A DNA stretch of 64,000 bases from Artocarpus heterophyllus. Lineage: Eukaryota; Streptophyta; Magnoliopsida; Rosales; Moraceae. The stretch lies in NCBI GenBank assembly GCA_025403435.1, contig CM046348.1, positions 36,576,052 to 36,640,051 of the forward strand. The letters run 5' to 3'. Under the pieces are notes generated by a model. It worked only from the letters and a program-made list of their open reading frames with translations. It had not been told where the DNA came from and ran no database searches. The position numbers and the translations under genes are program-made. Below are positions 33,332 through 45,120 of the stretch, piece after piece; position 1 is the stretch's first letter, and each line of letters opens with the position of its first letter.

Positions 33332-36300
33332 TTAAACATAGTATTTTTGCAAATAGTGGGCATTCTAGCTTTTGATGATGATTGATCCGTCAAGTTTTTC
33401 TAACTTATAGACTCCGTCTCAAACAATGACTCGGATTCAATACGGACCTTCCCAATTGGCTGCCAATTTCTTCCTTTGTGTTTTGAAAGACTTTTCTAAG
33501 TACAAGGTCCCCTACATGAAACTTTCTGATTCTGACCTTCTAGTTGTAGTATCTAGCAGCTGCTTGCTGATAACGACCAAGGCAATAAAGCATATTCTCT
33601 CTCCTTTCATCTACTAGATCCAATAATCCTGCATCATTTCTTCATTCTTTACTTCGTTGAGGTGCGAATAATGGACTTGAAGATGTTGAGCGACAATCTT
33701 TGCCGGGATGGTTACTTTAGTTTCGTATACAAGGGAAAATAGGGATTCACTAGTCGCACACCTAGGAGTCATTTGGTAGGCCCATAGCACTATAAGGAGT
33801 TCTCCCAGCATCCCTTTTTGGCTTCCAGTTTCTTCTTTAGGTTCTTCATGATCATCTTGTTTGGTGCTTCCACTTGCCCATTCCCTTGCTGGTATCTGGG
33901 CATGGAGAAGCTTAAAATAATATCCCATTCATGGCAGAACTTTTTGAAGGACGTGGATATGAATTGCAAACTATTGTTGGTGATGATCTCCCTTGGTACT
34001 TCAAACCAGCAATGATTTTTCTCCAAATGAATCTTTTGACATTTTGCTCTTTAATATATGTAAAAGCTTCAACTTTGACCCATTTAGAGAAATAGTTTAT
34101 AAGGACGAGAAGATACTTTACTTATTTAGGGGCTAGAGGGAATGGTCCAACAATGTCCATCGAGTACTTCATGAACGACTACAAGTAGGTTGATAGATGG
34201 CAGATGCATGCCTCTAGTAGCTATCACATTTCTTAGCAAAACTCTCATAATTGCCTTGCATGGTTGGCTAGTAGAAACCCTGCCTTTTGATCTTGTTGCA
34301 CAAGGATCTTCCCCCTAAGTTGTTGTCGCACCAGCCTTCATGCACCTATCAGATGACTTTATTGACTTCGTTTTCTCCAAGGCAACAGAGATTAGGGCCA
34401 GTAAAAGATTGCCTATAAAGCTTCTTATCAATCAAGCAATACCTTGTAGCTTGGACTTTGATCTTCCACGCGATTTGCTTGTCCTCAAGTAGCCTCTCAT
34501 CATGTATGTACATCTCAATAGGAGTTCTCCAATCATCCTTAAGGTCCACATAGTTTGCCTCTTTTGCCAATTCGATGCTTGGTTGATCGATACTCTTTGA
34601 GGGAATAATTCTTCTTTTGTTTACTTCGATCGATGATCCTAAATTGGTGAGTGCATCTGCTCTAGAGTTCACCTCTCATGATACATACTTCACCTTGAAT
34701 TGATCGAATTGGGCCTTGAGATTGTTTACTAGCTTTAGGTAAGAGATCATCTTTTTGTCTTGCGCTTTGTACTTGCCTGCAATATGATTCATGATCAGAG
34801 TGGAATCACTTTCTACAACAAGCTTGGCAGCCTCTAGTGCTGCGATAAGTCTCAAACCGACAATCATGGCTTCGTATTCAGCTTCATTATTTATGGCTTT
34901 GAATCCTAATCGAAAGCTTTGCTCGATCTCTTCGCCTATTGGTGATCGTAGAAGCACTCCTACTCTTGATCCTCTTTCATTGCTAGCTCCATCAACCTGC
35001 ACAATCCATTCCCTAGGTCTGTTGACATCTACTTTTATGTTAATCTAGCTATAAAATCTACGGGCACTTGTGCCTTTAGTGCTTTTTGAGGTCTATACTC
35101 GATGCCAAACTCCGTTAGCTCGACAACCCATTTTGTCAATCTCCTAGAGACGTCAGGCTTATGCAGAATGACGCACATCAGGTATGACAACAACACCACG
35201 ATGGTATGACTTTAGAAGTATGGTCGAAGCTTTCTCATTGACATGACAACTGTAAGGGCAAGCTTATCAACAATAGAGTACCTCGTCTCTGCATCCAACA
35301 TTGTGTGGCTAACAAAGAAAACATGCTTTTGAATTGCATCTTTTTCTCTAACCAATGCCGAACTCACTACGGTCTCCAAGATTGCTAAGTAAAGAAAGAG
35401 TGGCTCTCTGTCTTTGGGCGCGTGGACAAGTAACTCTTCAATACCTAGAATGCTTGCTTGCATCATTTGCTCCATTCAAATCTTGTGTTCTTTTTTTGCA
35501 GCTGAAAAAATGGGAGGCATTTGTTTGAAGATCAAACTATGAATTGACTCAACGCAGTGACTCATTTGGTGAGCTTCTAGATCCCACGCTTGCTTCTTGG
35601 GGATGGCATTATTTGGAAAGCTTTTATCTATTTTGGGGTTTGCTTTGATCCCTCATTTTATGATGAGATAGCCTGGGAACGTTCCACTTGCCACCCCAAA
35701 TGTGCATTTTTTTGGGTTCAACTTCATGTTATACTTTCAAAGCACCTCGAAGCATTCTTGTAGGTGTCAAACAAGGAGCTTAGCCTAAAACAATTTCACC
35801 AACATATCATCAATATAAACTTCAATGTTCTTATCGATTTGCTCCTCAAACATCATATTAACCAGCCTTTGGTGTGTGGCTCCTACGTTCTTCAGCCCAA
35901 AATGCATAACCTTGAAATAGAAGATCCCCTATTCCATGGTGAAAGTAGTCTTTTCTTGGTCTTTTATGTGTAGGAAAATTTGATTATAACCACAAAAAGC
36001 GTCGAAAGAGCTCAAGACTTCATGGCTGGTTGTTGCGTCGACAAGACGATCAATATGTGGCAGCGGATAACTGTCTTTGGGGTAGGCTTTGTTTAGATCA
36101 GTGAAGTCTATGCACATCTGTCACTTCCCCTTTTTTTTCATGATTACCATATGTGCCAACCAATCAGGGTATTGCATAGGACAGATGAACCCAGCTTCAT
36201 AACCTTCTCACCTCATCTTTGACGATGTTGTTTCATTTGAGGTCAAGTCTCCTCCTCTTTTGTCTCACAGGCTGATGGTAAGATCAATGTCAAGCTTATG

Positions 36301-38801
36301 TGAGATTATGCTTGGGTAAATTCTAGGAATATCTGTATGAGGTCATGCGAAACAATCATTATTAGTTTTCAAAAAGTCAACTATGGCAGATTTCACCTCT
36401 GGGTCGAGTTACGATCTGATTTTCACTGTTCGCTGCTTATCATTTGGATCGATTTGGACTTCATCAAGTTGTTCGACACAATCTTCATTACTCTACCTAC
36501 TTGATGGTTTTGTCTGTAATTGCTATAAAGCTGACTTCTTTTGCTTCATAGCAGTGGCATAGCAACTCCTTGCCACTTCCTGGCTTCCAAGTATTTCTCT
36601 AACTCCTCGCTTCGTTGGAAATCTAATTTGCTATTGGAAAGTTAAAAAGACGGCCTTCATTTTGCGTATCCAAGGTTGCCTAAGGATGATGTTGTATTCC
36701 AAAGGACAATCCATAATAAGGAAACTTGTCATCCTATTCTCCCGAGCTACATAGACAGGTAGCTTAATCTTCCTAACTACTATGGTTGCTTTATTGTTAA
36801 ACCCTACAAGGGCTATAATAGACTTCTTAATCTCTTTTTCATCAATGTCCATCTCTTTTAGCATCGAGAGGAACAAAATGTTAGCCGAACTTCCATTATC
36901 AACAAGTATTCTTTCAATTTTGTAATTAGCGATATTAAGTTTGATCACCAAAGCATCGTTGTGAGGACTATCAAGCCCGAATGCCTCATCACTTCGAAAT
37001 GAATTGTATGCTCACCGTATTCATCAATTATCAAACTGGTACTCACTTGGCACTCTTTCCTCTAGTAAGTCTTCATTTGGTTAGCAGAGTCATCGCTAAA
37101 AACAAAGCCCTTACAAATGGCTTTGATTAATTTCCTTATGATGGTGGCGATGGTGTCTTCTAAATTTGGTGGTCTTTCTATCCAATTCGTTCTCGATTGA
37201 GCCCATAAGCTTTTCTCCCTTGCTTAAACAAGTACTCTCTTAGATGTCCTTTCTTAAGCCATTCTGCTATTTCAGACTGCAGAGCCTTGCAGTCGATTGT
37301 TAGGTGCCCTATGTCCCGATAGAACTCGTAGTACTTTGTATGATCGTGGGACCGACTCGGAGCCATTTTGTTTAGCCACCTGACATAATCCTTTCCTTCC
37401 AACTGCACGACCAACTCGTTCGGGGATATGCTTAGAGCATTTTTGGTGGTGATAATGGTTTGCTTCTAAACCATGACTTTTCTTCTTTCTTCCTCCATTC
37501 TCTCTTTGGTGGTGTCCTTGTTCTCCCTCTTTGATCTGTTCGTGTCTTCTGTTACCTTTTGACCCACCTGTTCTAATATCTATTCCTTGCAAGCTCTCGT
37601 TCGCACCTTTCATTCTCCTCTTCCAAATCGATCAATCCATTTGCTCTGTTCAAGGCCTCTTGGATGGTTTAAGGGTAGTCAGAGCAAACTTATGCATGAG
37701 TCCCTTTTTCAAGGCTTCTCAAGCTGTTCCATCTTCCAAATCCAATATCTCGAAGAGAGCTTTACTGAATCTCTTAATGTATGCTCGCAACAACTCACTA
37801 GGCTCTGTATGATTAGCCATAAGTCTTTAGTTGTCTTCCTAGTTTTTATGTGCATCAAGTAGGCTTTGACAAAAGAATCCACCACGTTCTCAAAGTTGTC
37901 GATCGACCTAGAGGGCAAGTTGCTGAACCATCATAGCGCCGACCCTTTGAGACTCTACGCGAATAGTTTACACATCATCTCATCTAGAATTAAGTCTAGG
38001 ATGTTCGTCACGCTAACTACATTCTTATACTGTAGAAGATGATCCTTTGGATTCAATGTTCCATCGAAGCGAGCGAACACAAGGTTACTATCCTTTAGAG
38101 GAACAACTGAAGTAATCCTCATCGTGAATGGAGTTTCTCGATGTTCTTCAAGATATTGTCTAATGCTAGGGTTTTGCTTGTTGCTTTTGAGACTTTCTAA
38201 TCAAGCTTTTCTTCCACGAGCTTAGAATTTTGTTCAAGCATTTCCCTCATCATTTGTTGAACGGACTCAGGAGTTAATAGGGTTGCTGTTAGAGTGGCTT
38301 TGAATCGAGTGGTTGGCTTGATTATCCTTTCAAGTTCTTTGTTGTTCCCACAATGGGTGTTACTAGTGTTGCAGTTGTGGCAATTGGTGTTGTTGTGATC
38401 GTAGTTGCTGGTGTTGGAATTGGGGTGGTGTACAGTGGTCGCATCCTCTCGATGGGGCTAAAGGAGGATTATTGTCTAATTGACTATGGCATTTGAAACT
38501 GCCACTATGTTGCCGTTGTGACGGGGAGTGTTGAATACCCATAATATGGGTAATAGTATGATAACAATGCCATTTGCAAGATTTGGTAACTGATTTGGCT
38601 CCTTAGAGTTGAGTTCTTGCTGTTGAGTTGCTCTAAGCTCCTGTCGTGCTCTTGGGAGAGCACAGCTTGCTCCTGAAGCATTTTCTTAAGAGTTTCTATC
38701 TCAGCCATGAGGGCTTCTATTTACTGGTTTGCTTGGGGAGCGGCTTCGGTTTCTTCGCTTGGAATTGCAAGCGTATGGCGATCGTCTAAGTTGTTTGCCA
38801 T
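33332..38801 (-). pseudogene. Gag-pol of the Tat element, decayed
   Basis: Start at minus-strand ATG 38801 (MANNLDDRHTLAIPSEE). A coiled-coil gag N-terminus follows at 38505-38708 (LKKMLQEQAVLSQEHDRSLE). The gag core is at about 37600-38150, and a degraded zinc knuckle near 37325 reads YEFYRDIGHLTIDC, with the first Cys and His lost. The protease is at 36631-36951 (VDNGSSANILF; NIILRQPW). RT is at about 35750-36120, with an intact YIDDML box near 35790. RNase H is at 35212-35475 (YFVSHTM-like: HVFFVSHTMLDAETRY). A second, archaeal-type RNase H is at 34676-35002 (DGASNERGS; NEAEYEAMIVGL; VESDST). Integrase spans about 33600-34670, and the polyprotein ends NAHYLQKYYV with a stop at 33332-33334. 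In-frame stops (for example after FTME in RT and within ANWEGPY in the C-terminus) show it is inactive. Confidence 0.88.
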
Positions 38802-38848
38802 GCCTGGTGATCAAGCTAAAAGACCCTCATGTTGGCGATCTGAAGGCT

Positions 38849-38866
38849 CCACGGTGGGCGCCAAAC
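38849..38866 (-). other. Primer-binding-site region of the Tat element
   Basis: Minus strand reads GTTTGGCGCCCACCGTGG directly after the LTR end (...CGTCTACA). TGGCGCC... is the usual start of the Tat primer-binding site; the cognate tRNA was not identified. Confidence 0.75.
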
Positions 38867-39425
38867 TGTAGACGTTGGATCTACAATCAAATACGAAAAA
38901 TATATTAATTTGTTTAATGTGTTCCTTTTAATGGATTTGGGCCCTCAAATCACTGTTATTCAGACTTGTTTAGCTTCAAAGAAAAATTGTTAAACTAATT
39001 GCAGGAAGCAATTTAAAAACCAAGCCAAATAAGATGAAATAATTCTAAAAAGGTGAAAGATACCACACACGCATATTTATAGTAGTTCACTCTATAAAGA
39101 GAGTTACGCCCACTGTTCTTCACTATATATGAATTCAAGATGTTACAGATTACAAAGATGACAGATGAAAATAATGAGAAATTTCAACAGAGTTTCTGTA
39201 TATCCTTTTTCATGTTCCTTTAAATAAAGACAACATTCCTTTATATAAAGGATAAAGAGAAGTTGTGATTTCTAACTGACAGAGTAAGGATATTAATGCT
39301 TAAGGCAATCATAGTAGCGGGACACGTGTCGATCTATGCTTGATCGTAAAGAATCGTGCTCTCCCTACGCCTTTGTTCGTGGCTGGACATGTTCATAACC
39401 GTCAGATTATGTGAATTGATCCCAT
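38867..39425 (-). repeat. 5' LTR of the Tat element
   Basis: Plus strand begins TGTAGACGTTGGATCTAC and matches 28901-29455. The outer (U3) end is not resolved: beyond about 39425 similarity to the left LTR is lost, so the LTR may extend further toward the TLC gene. A minus-strand TATA-like TTTATATAAAGG lies at about 39238-39250. Confidence 0.8.
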
Positions 39426-40100
39426 CGAGTTAAGACTTTGAATAAATAAAACCTTCAACAGAAAAGGCTACCCGAATGCACGATTGGCTTGTAACCAATC
39501 GAATCGATCGAAGACTCTAATAGAACTCGTTGATAACGAAGTTCCCCTTATCGAACAACTTTGAGTTGATCGAACTTGTTGGACTCGACTTGCTTTGACC
39601 ACAACTTTGAGTCGTCATTTTAAGTCTCAATGGATAATTTGGGCCTAGCCAAATTGCAACCCAACAAATGTCTAACGCTATGTGAGATTGGAGACTCATC
39701 CATATAACTCATAAACTCAACATGATAAGTGACGTGGGCTCCACTCCATGTATAGCAGTACACTAAAGTAAATCAATCAGTGTTAAAATTATAAAAGATT
39801 ATAGTACAAGCATTATTAATTAATAATTGACGACGACGATGAGGCTTGGTTGGGGTGTCGATGGCTGTCGTAGGGCCGCGAGATCTGGAAGTTTCGTTGG
39901 TTGGATCAAGTTTTCGTAGGAGATTGAAGATTGTACTGTTTGTACCCCCTTGCGTGGGTCCTCCCAACTCAAAAAGGCCAAAAAAAAAAAAAAAAAAAAA
40001 AAAATCCCCTCTCTCCCGAGTCTTGGGTCGTTTCCCTCCCCTCCTCTGCCCCCCACCTCCCGCCCTTTTCGTCATCCATTATTATTACCTCCTCTCTCAC
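39426..40100 (+). other. Upstream region of the TLC-domain gene
   Basis: Probably U3 remnant of the Tat element followed by host promoter. Contains a 25-base A run at 39980-40004 and CT-rich sequence at 40089-40110, which may mark the transcription start region. No TATA box could be chosen with confidence. Confidence 0.35.
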
Positions 40101-40174
40101 TCTCTCTCTACATTTGAGTTTCCCAGGACTTTCATGTATTGTTCCTGACACTTCCGGAAAATCATCCATTTCAG

Positions 40175-40500
40175 GTAAAGAAGAAGGAAAAAAAAAAGAA
40201 GAAAAATCCGCACTTTCAAATTTCTTCCCTCATATTTTTCGCATTAGCGGCTTGTAATCTGTAATTTGTATGACCTTTAAGTTTGTTTTGGCTTGATTAC
40301 ATGATGGCATAATTTCATTTTGGAAGGATTTTTTTTTTTAATTTAGTCTTGTTTTGTCTAGCAAGCTGTGCGGTTTTTCTTGCATTATAATGACTTGATT
40401 GCAAAAAATCCCATTTTTTTTCCTCTGTAGTGGTAGAGATTTTGTGAATTTCAATGGCTGTAATTGTCAATTTGTTGATTTTTTTTTTTTGTTTGAAAAG
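40175..40500 (+). other. Possible leader intron of the TLC-domain gene
   Basis: Donor CAG|GTAAAG at 40175 and acceptor TTTGTTTGAAAAG at 40500, with T-rich sequence between. Leader introns are common in plant genes; transcript data would be needed to confirm it. Confidence 0.4.
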
Positions 40501-40510
40501 GTTTTACGTA

Positions 40511-40546
40511 ATGGTGAGTTGCAAAAAGGAAGAGCCTTTTGGATAG
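40511..40546 (+). CDS. Upstream ORF of the TLC-domain gene
   Basis: ATGGTGAGTTGC... encodes 11 residues (MVSCKKEEPFG) and stops at TAG, 31 bases before the main ATG and in a different frame from it. If it lies in the mature leader it could lower translation of the main frame. No peptide function is implied. Confidence 0.35.
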   Translation: MVSCKKEEPFG

Positions 40547-40577
40547 GGAGGAAGAAGAAGAAGAAGAAGAAGGGATA

Positions 40578-43500
40578 ATGGTGGTCTCTGAACAAGCGAC
40601 CATGGTAATCAAATCTTACCAAGACCAGGCTGAACAGCTGCTAAAGGAATTTGCACTTGCAGACCCTGTTTTGCCGTATATTTCTATTATTGGTGCCATT
40701 TTTGCTTGCAAAATGGTATGTCTTGAGCCATTTCTTTATCTGACTTCACTGTTGTAAGGCCATTTAAATGGATTCTTGGATAAGTCAAGAATAATGGGAT
40801 AATCTCTTTGACCAAATTGTGCCTTTTCAGGTGTATGATTTTACTCAGTTGATCAGTTCTGTGCACTTTAAGAGCTATTCTCGCCTTTCAAAAGTGCAAC
40901 GTACCGAGTGGAATAATAGGTGATTTTAGGTGTATCTGGTTTCGGGTTAAGGCTTATGTTATCTTTCCTTCCAAATAAATTATAAAAAGATTTATACTTA
41001 TCTGATCGATTCTTGTCCAGGGCTATGTCAACTGTTCATGCCGTCTTTATTACAGTTATGTCATTGTATTTAGTGTTTTGGTCGGAAATATATTCTGATG
41101 ACCGACTTGCTGGCCCTGTTACATTTCAAAGCTCTCCAATGTCAACATTTGTATTGGGGGTAAGGACGCTTAAATTTTTCTTATCTTTTTGATTTGGACT
41201 TTTCAAGTGTTTTTAGTTGCGTGTGATCATTCTCCTTGTTGCCAATAATATTTACTCATCTATAGTAAACTGGTAAGATTCCAGCTCGAAACATAGGAAT
41301 TGGACTGCAAAATTAATCTTTATTGGAGAAGATTGATGAACTTAAGTACAATCAGCGGACCCTAAATCAGTAATATTCGAGAGACCACTACTTTCACAAT
41401 TCTTTGTTTACCAAGCCAATAGAATCTACTCAAGCAACCAACTAACTACCCTCTGCTTCACAATTCTATTTCACGCTAGGCAATACTAAAGACACCCTGC
41501 CTATCTATATAACATATATCACAGGCACATAACGCTGCCTAAAACCAAATCACAGCTGCCACAGAATCAACTCATGATCACCAACTAACACGGCTGGCCC
41601 TTGCCTCTCTTGCCCCTTCTAGCATAGGTAAAATGAACTGGTGGTGTGACACGAACGAATGGTTCATAATACAATTTCATTATGCAGCGGAAGAGAACAA
41701 ATTGGAGCAAACTTCTCTTGGAAATTTATTGTCACGTAGATATATACTATGTAAAAATATTTTTCTTGACAATTGGTAAACCAAACCAAAGATTGAGATT
41801 GAGTCTTGCCTTTAGTCTTCTGGATAGAGGAGAGTTTTAGGTAGTGGCAGAAGGACTACCTGTCTGTTGTATAATCAATGAAAAAGAGAGTTGAACAAAA
41901 GACAAGTATTAGGTTTCAACATGGGCATGTGGTGTCAGATGATGCGATAAGAAAGTTGAAGAAAGAAAAGTGTTAGGTTTTAACATAAACATTAGCAGAC
42001 GAAATAAGTTTTTTTTTTGGGGGGGGGGGGGGGGGGGTTGGGGGTTGTGTGTGTGCGTGTGTTGTGTTTGTGTATTGCGTGCGTATCTATTGGAGATCGT
42101 ATGATCCTGCCAGTATTTGCAGGCTATGGAGAAGGGGAAAAAAAAATTTATTCACCTTAGCTTGAATTATTCGCCAAATCTGCACATGAAAGCAACATGT
42201 TCACCATAGTCTATCCGATCATCCTTGATGTTCATTTTGTTAAATGTGTAATCAACTTTTTGGGAGAGTCTGCATATGTTAAGAGATTTGAACTTTTAAA
42301 ACTGACTTTTGGGGTCTTCATGTTATTTAATGGTCTTGTATGCAATAATGCAAGCAAACGAAAGAAAAGAATGAATGTGACCGAGAGAGTAGTTCTTTGG
42401 AGGAATTATGTATGTGGTGGCTGATGGATGCAAGGTGTGAAGATGTGATATGCGGCCTTTGTCGTAAAATTGCACGTCGAGAATGGAATCTTTTGAGCCT
42501 GGGAATATAATTGGTTTGGTCCGATGCTGCAATGTGAATGTAGGAAATAGTTGTCACAAGATGGTAATTGGCCTGTTTGGTTCATAGGTTTGAACTGAAA
42601 TTCAAATTTATTTAATTTTTTGTGAGAGAAAAATCTATAGCAAAAAAGGTTTGAACCAAAACTTTTTGATCCAAACATATGAAACAAATGGTGGAGCTGT
42701 TGCAAAAACGACTTGAATTCCCTCATTGACCATATTTGAGTTGGTTAGGGATATAAGACAAAGAAAGGAGATTGACACGAGCTTTTGTTGATAATTGTGA
42801 GATTATGTTGTTGACCTTACAATTTTTCCTCCATTACTTGATCTGTCTTTTTAAGAACTTATGTTTCTTCAGGAATGTAATCTATCTTTCTTAGAAGGTA
42901 TATTTAAGCATGTTGAAGTATGGTTTCTGGGTATCTAAGCATGTTGCCGCCTTAGCTTTTTCCTTTTCTTCTCTTAAATCTGCTTCGGCTTTGACATTGA
43001 AGTCTTCTACACATGTTTATATGAGCTGTATTATCTGCTGCTTCATTTATTTGGTAGACAAATCTTACATTTTACTCTTTGCTACGACCTTGACAGGTCT
43101 CGGTTGGTTACTTTATTGCTGACCTCGGGATGATCTTTTGGTTTTATCCTGATCTAGGTGGATTGGAATATGTAAGTTGTCTTTTTGGACTCATCATGGT
43201 TGAACCTGACACAAGTAGACGTGTAAAGAAAACCCAGTTGGAATTCTATTAGATCTGTCTCACATATAGCTGTTTATTTGGTTTCACATTTGTATTCTCG
43301 TATGGAGTAAATGGACTTGGAATTTAGATGGGATAACATTAATATTTCAGGTGGTCCATCATCTTTTGTCTTTGGCATCAATAGCATATGCCATGTTGAC
43401 TGGGGAGGGGCAGCTTTATACCTACATGGTTCTTATCTCTGAGACAACCACTCCTGGGATCAACTTAAGATGGTAATCTCCTATTGCAAGTTAAAAAGTT

Positions 43501-45120
43501 CTTTTTTTTTTTGTATTAGTAAAAAAATTCCTGTAGAAAATACTCTCAATTTTTTTCAATACGTGATGTGCATCAATGTTGTTTTGAAGGTATCTTGACA
43601 CAGCTGGTATGAAGCGGTCTAGAGCATATGTAATAAATGGGGTTGTAATATTCTTTTCTTGGCTGGTATGTGAAATCTATCAATAATTGTTCAGAAACTG
43701 TCATTCTTTGTTTCTTCTATTCTCTCAATGAAAGTTACTCATCTCTTATTTTGTCCAACTTTAATTTGCTTATTTCATTTCATTTGCAGGTTGCTAGAAT
43801 ACTCCTTTTCGTATATTTGTTTTACCACGTCTACTTGCACTACGATCAGGTAATAACCATATTTACAAAGGAAAACTTCACGTTGATGATCAAAAAGATC
43901 TCAAAAGCTCTTTTTTCTGAATTTGATTATTTCATTAAAATTCATACTTGTACATGTTATTTCTAACTACCTGGAAGTTTAGGGGGGAGCAGCAAGGAAT
44001 TTTGCACATTTAAGAGTAGGTTCGGGGAAAAATAAAAAAAGTTTATGTTTTAAATTTTTGAATAGGACTGCTCATAAAGTGACTGCCAAGACTCATTTAT
44101 AAAGAAAGAAACAAACAAAAAGAATAAAACGATTACTCCCATTTGCAACCCTTGAACTTCACTACCATTCCCATTCTACCCACCCCAATCTTTAAAAATT
44201 CCTACTTCACTACTTCCAACTTTGAACTAGTCTCACTTAATTCTTTCTGTTAGAATTTTTGTTAATTCAAAAAATAAACAAAGATTGATAGTAATCCCAC
44301 CATAAACAACCGTTATTACTAAGATGAGAATCAGATTTTAATCAAAAAATAAAAAAGATTTGTAATGTAGGTTGGCTCTATCCATGGAACATTGGAGTCG
44401 GGTTTAATGGGTATTGAAATTCTTCTATTTCAAGGAGACGAAATCTCAAAATTTGTCATTGAAACTCTTTTATGTGCCATGTGCTTTTAATGAAAATTCT
44501 AATGGAGGGAGTTTAAGTGAGACTAATTTAAAGTTGGATTAGTGACTTTGAAGTTTTTAATGATCGGGGGCAAAGTGGGAATGAGCGTAAAAGTTTGGGA
44601 GGCACAAATGGGAATAATCCAAAGTAAAACTAAAGGACAAAATGAATATGGGATGAGAGGATCCTGAAATTCTGCTTTTTGTTGTGTTGGACTGAGTACT
44701 GACTAGCTATCTAGAAACGTTGTTTTTGTTCTTGCATTCTCGTTGTCTTATTCAGGGGTGCCACCCACGAACAGGGGTGGGCAGCCGCCCGACCTAATTT
44801 CTTTTCCTTTTGATTTTGTATATAAAATTTTATAAAATTTGTATTTTGTCATTCCTAAAATTATATTTGGTCCCCCTCTAAAACTCTACATTTCTTTATT
44901 TGCCCAATCTCATTAGTTTTATTACGCCCCCTCACTTCTTGATTAGTTTTTTTGGGCTCCATCCCTGATCTTATTGTTTGTCTTACAACAGGTTCGAAAG
45001 ATGGAGACTTTTGGACAGCTTTTAGTTCTTGTGGTGCCATTGGTGCTATCTGTCATGAACTTGATGTGGTTTGTAAAGATCTACAAGGGAATGAGGAAGA
45101 CATTGGCGAAGAGGCACTGA
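40578..45120 (+). CDS. TLC-domain transmembrane protein (TLCD4/TMEM56-like)
   Basis: Eight coding exons: 40578-40715, 40831-40919, 41021-41159, 43097-43171, 43351-43472, 43590-43665, 43790-43849 and 44992-45120. All have GT-AG borders and join to one 828-base frame of 275 residues without a stop. The start is the ATG after a GAA-repeat leader (MVVSEQATMVIKSYQDQAEQ). A TRAM-LAG1-CLN8 (TLC) domain fills about residues 48-262: several membrane helices, TQLISSVHFKSYSRL near the start, the WFYPDLGG block, a VVHHLLSLASIAYAML segment with paired histidines at about 150-151, ISETTTPGINLRW, and a basic tail (MRKTLAKRH) suited to an ER membrane protein. TLC proteins act in or sense membrane lipids; the exact role of this plant subgroup is not known to me. 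It lacks the rest of the ceramide synthase signature. Intact and probably functional. Confidence 0.93.
42019..42044 (+). repeat. G-run in intron 3 of the TLC gene
   Basis: Nineteen G (42019-42037), TT, then five more G, preceded by a T run and followed by GT-rich sequence to about 42085. Could form G-quadruplex structure in the pre-mRNA; also prone to length error in sequencing. Confidence 0.8.
42565..42695. mobile_element. Short MITE-like inverted repeat in intron 3
   Basis: TGTTTGGTTCATAGGTTTGAAC on the left has a partial inverted match on the right (GATCCAAACATATGAAACAA). Size about 130 bp and the 'TGTTTGG' tip are MITE-like; ends are approximate. Confidence 0.4.
44131..44620. mobile_element. 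MITE-like element of about 490 bp in intron 7
   Basis: Left arm GATTACTCCCATTTGCAACC ... CTAGTCTCACTTAA pairs with the reverse complement of the right arm (GGATTATTCCCATTTGTGCC ... TTAGTCTCACTTAA) over more than 100 bases. The centre is AT-rich with no frame. It sits inside the last intron of the TLC gene without disturbing splice sites. Confidence 0.7.

Larger units (their letters stand above)
28901..39425 (-). mobile_element. Tat-lineage Ty3/gypsy retrotransposon with antisense ORF
   Basis: Minus-strand order: 5' LTR (right), primer-binding site, gag, protease, RT, RNase H, second (archaeal-type) RNase H, integrase, a tandem-repeat array, an antisense extra ORF, 3' LTR (left). The doubled RNase H and an extra antisense ORF between pol and the 3' LTR are known traits of the plant Tat lineage. 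The LTRs match over about 550 bases. Their outer/U3 ends could not be aligned, so the right edge is approximate and could lie up to a few hundred bases further. No TSD was confirmed; AATAT precedes the left end. Coding regions carry scattered stops. Confidence 0.88.

Noticed and set aside
39830..40004. Possible SINE ending in a 25-base A run
   Set aside because: No convincing Pol III box A or box B in the sequence before the A run, and no flanking duplication found.
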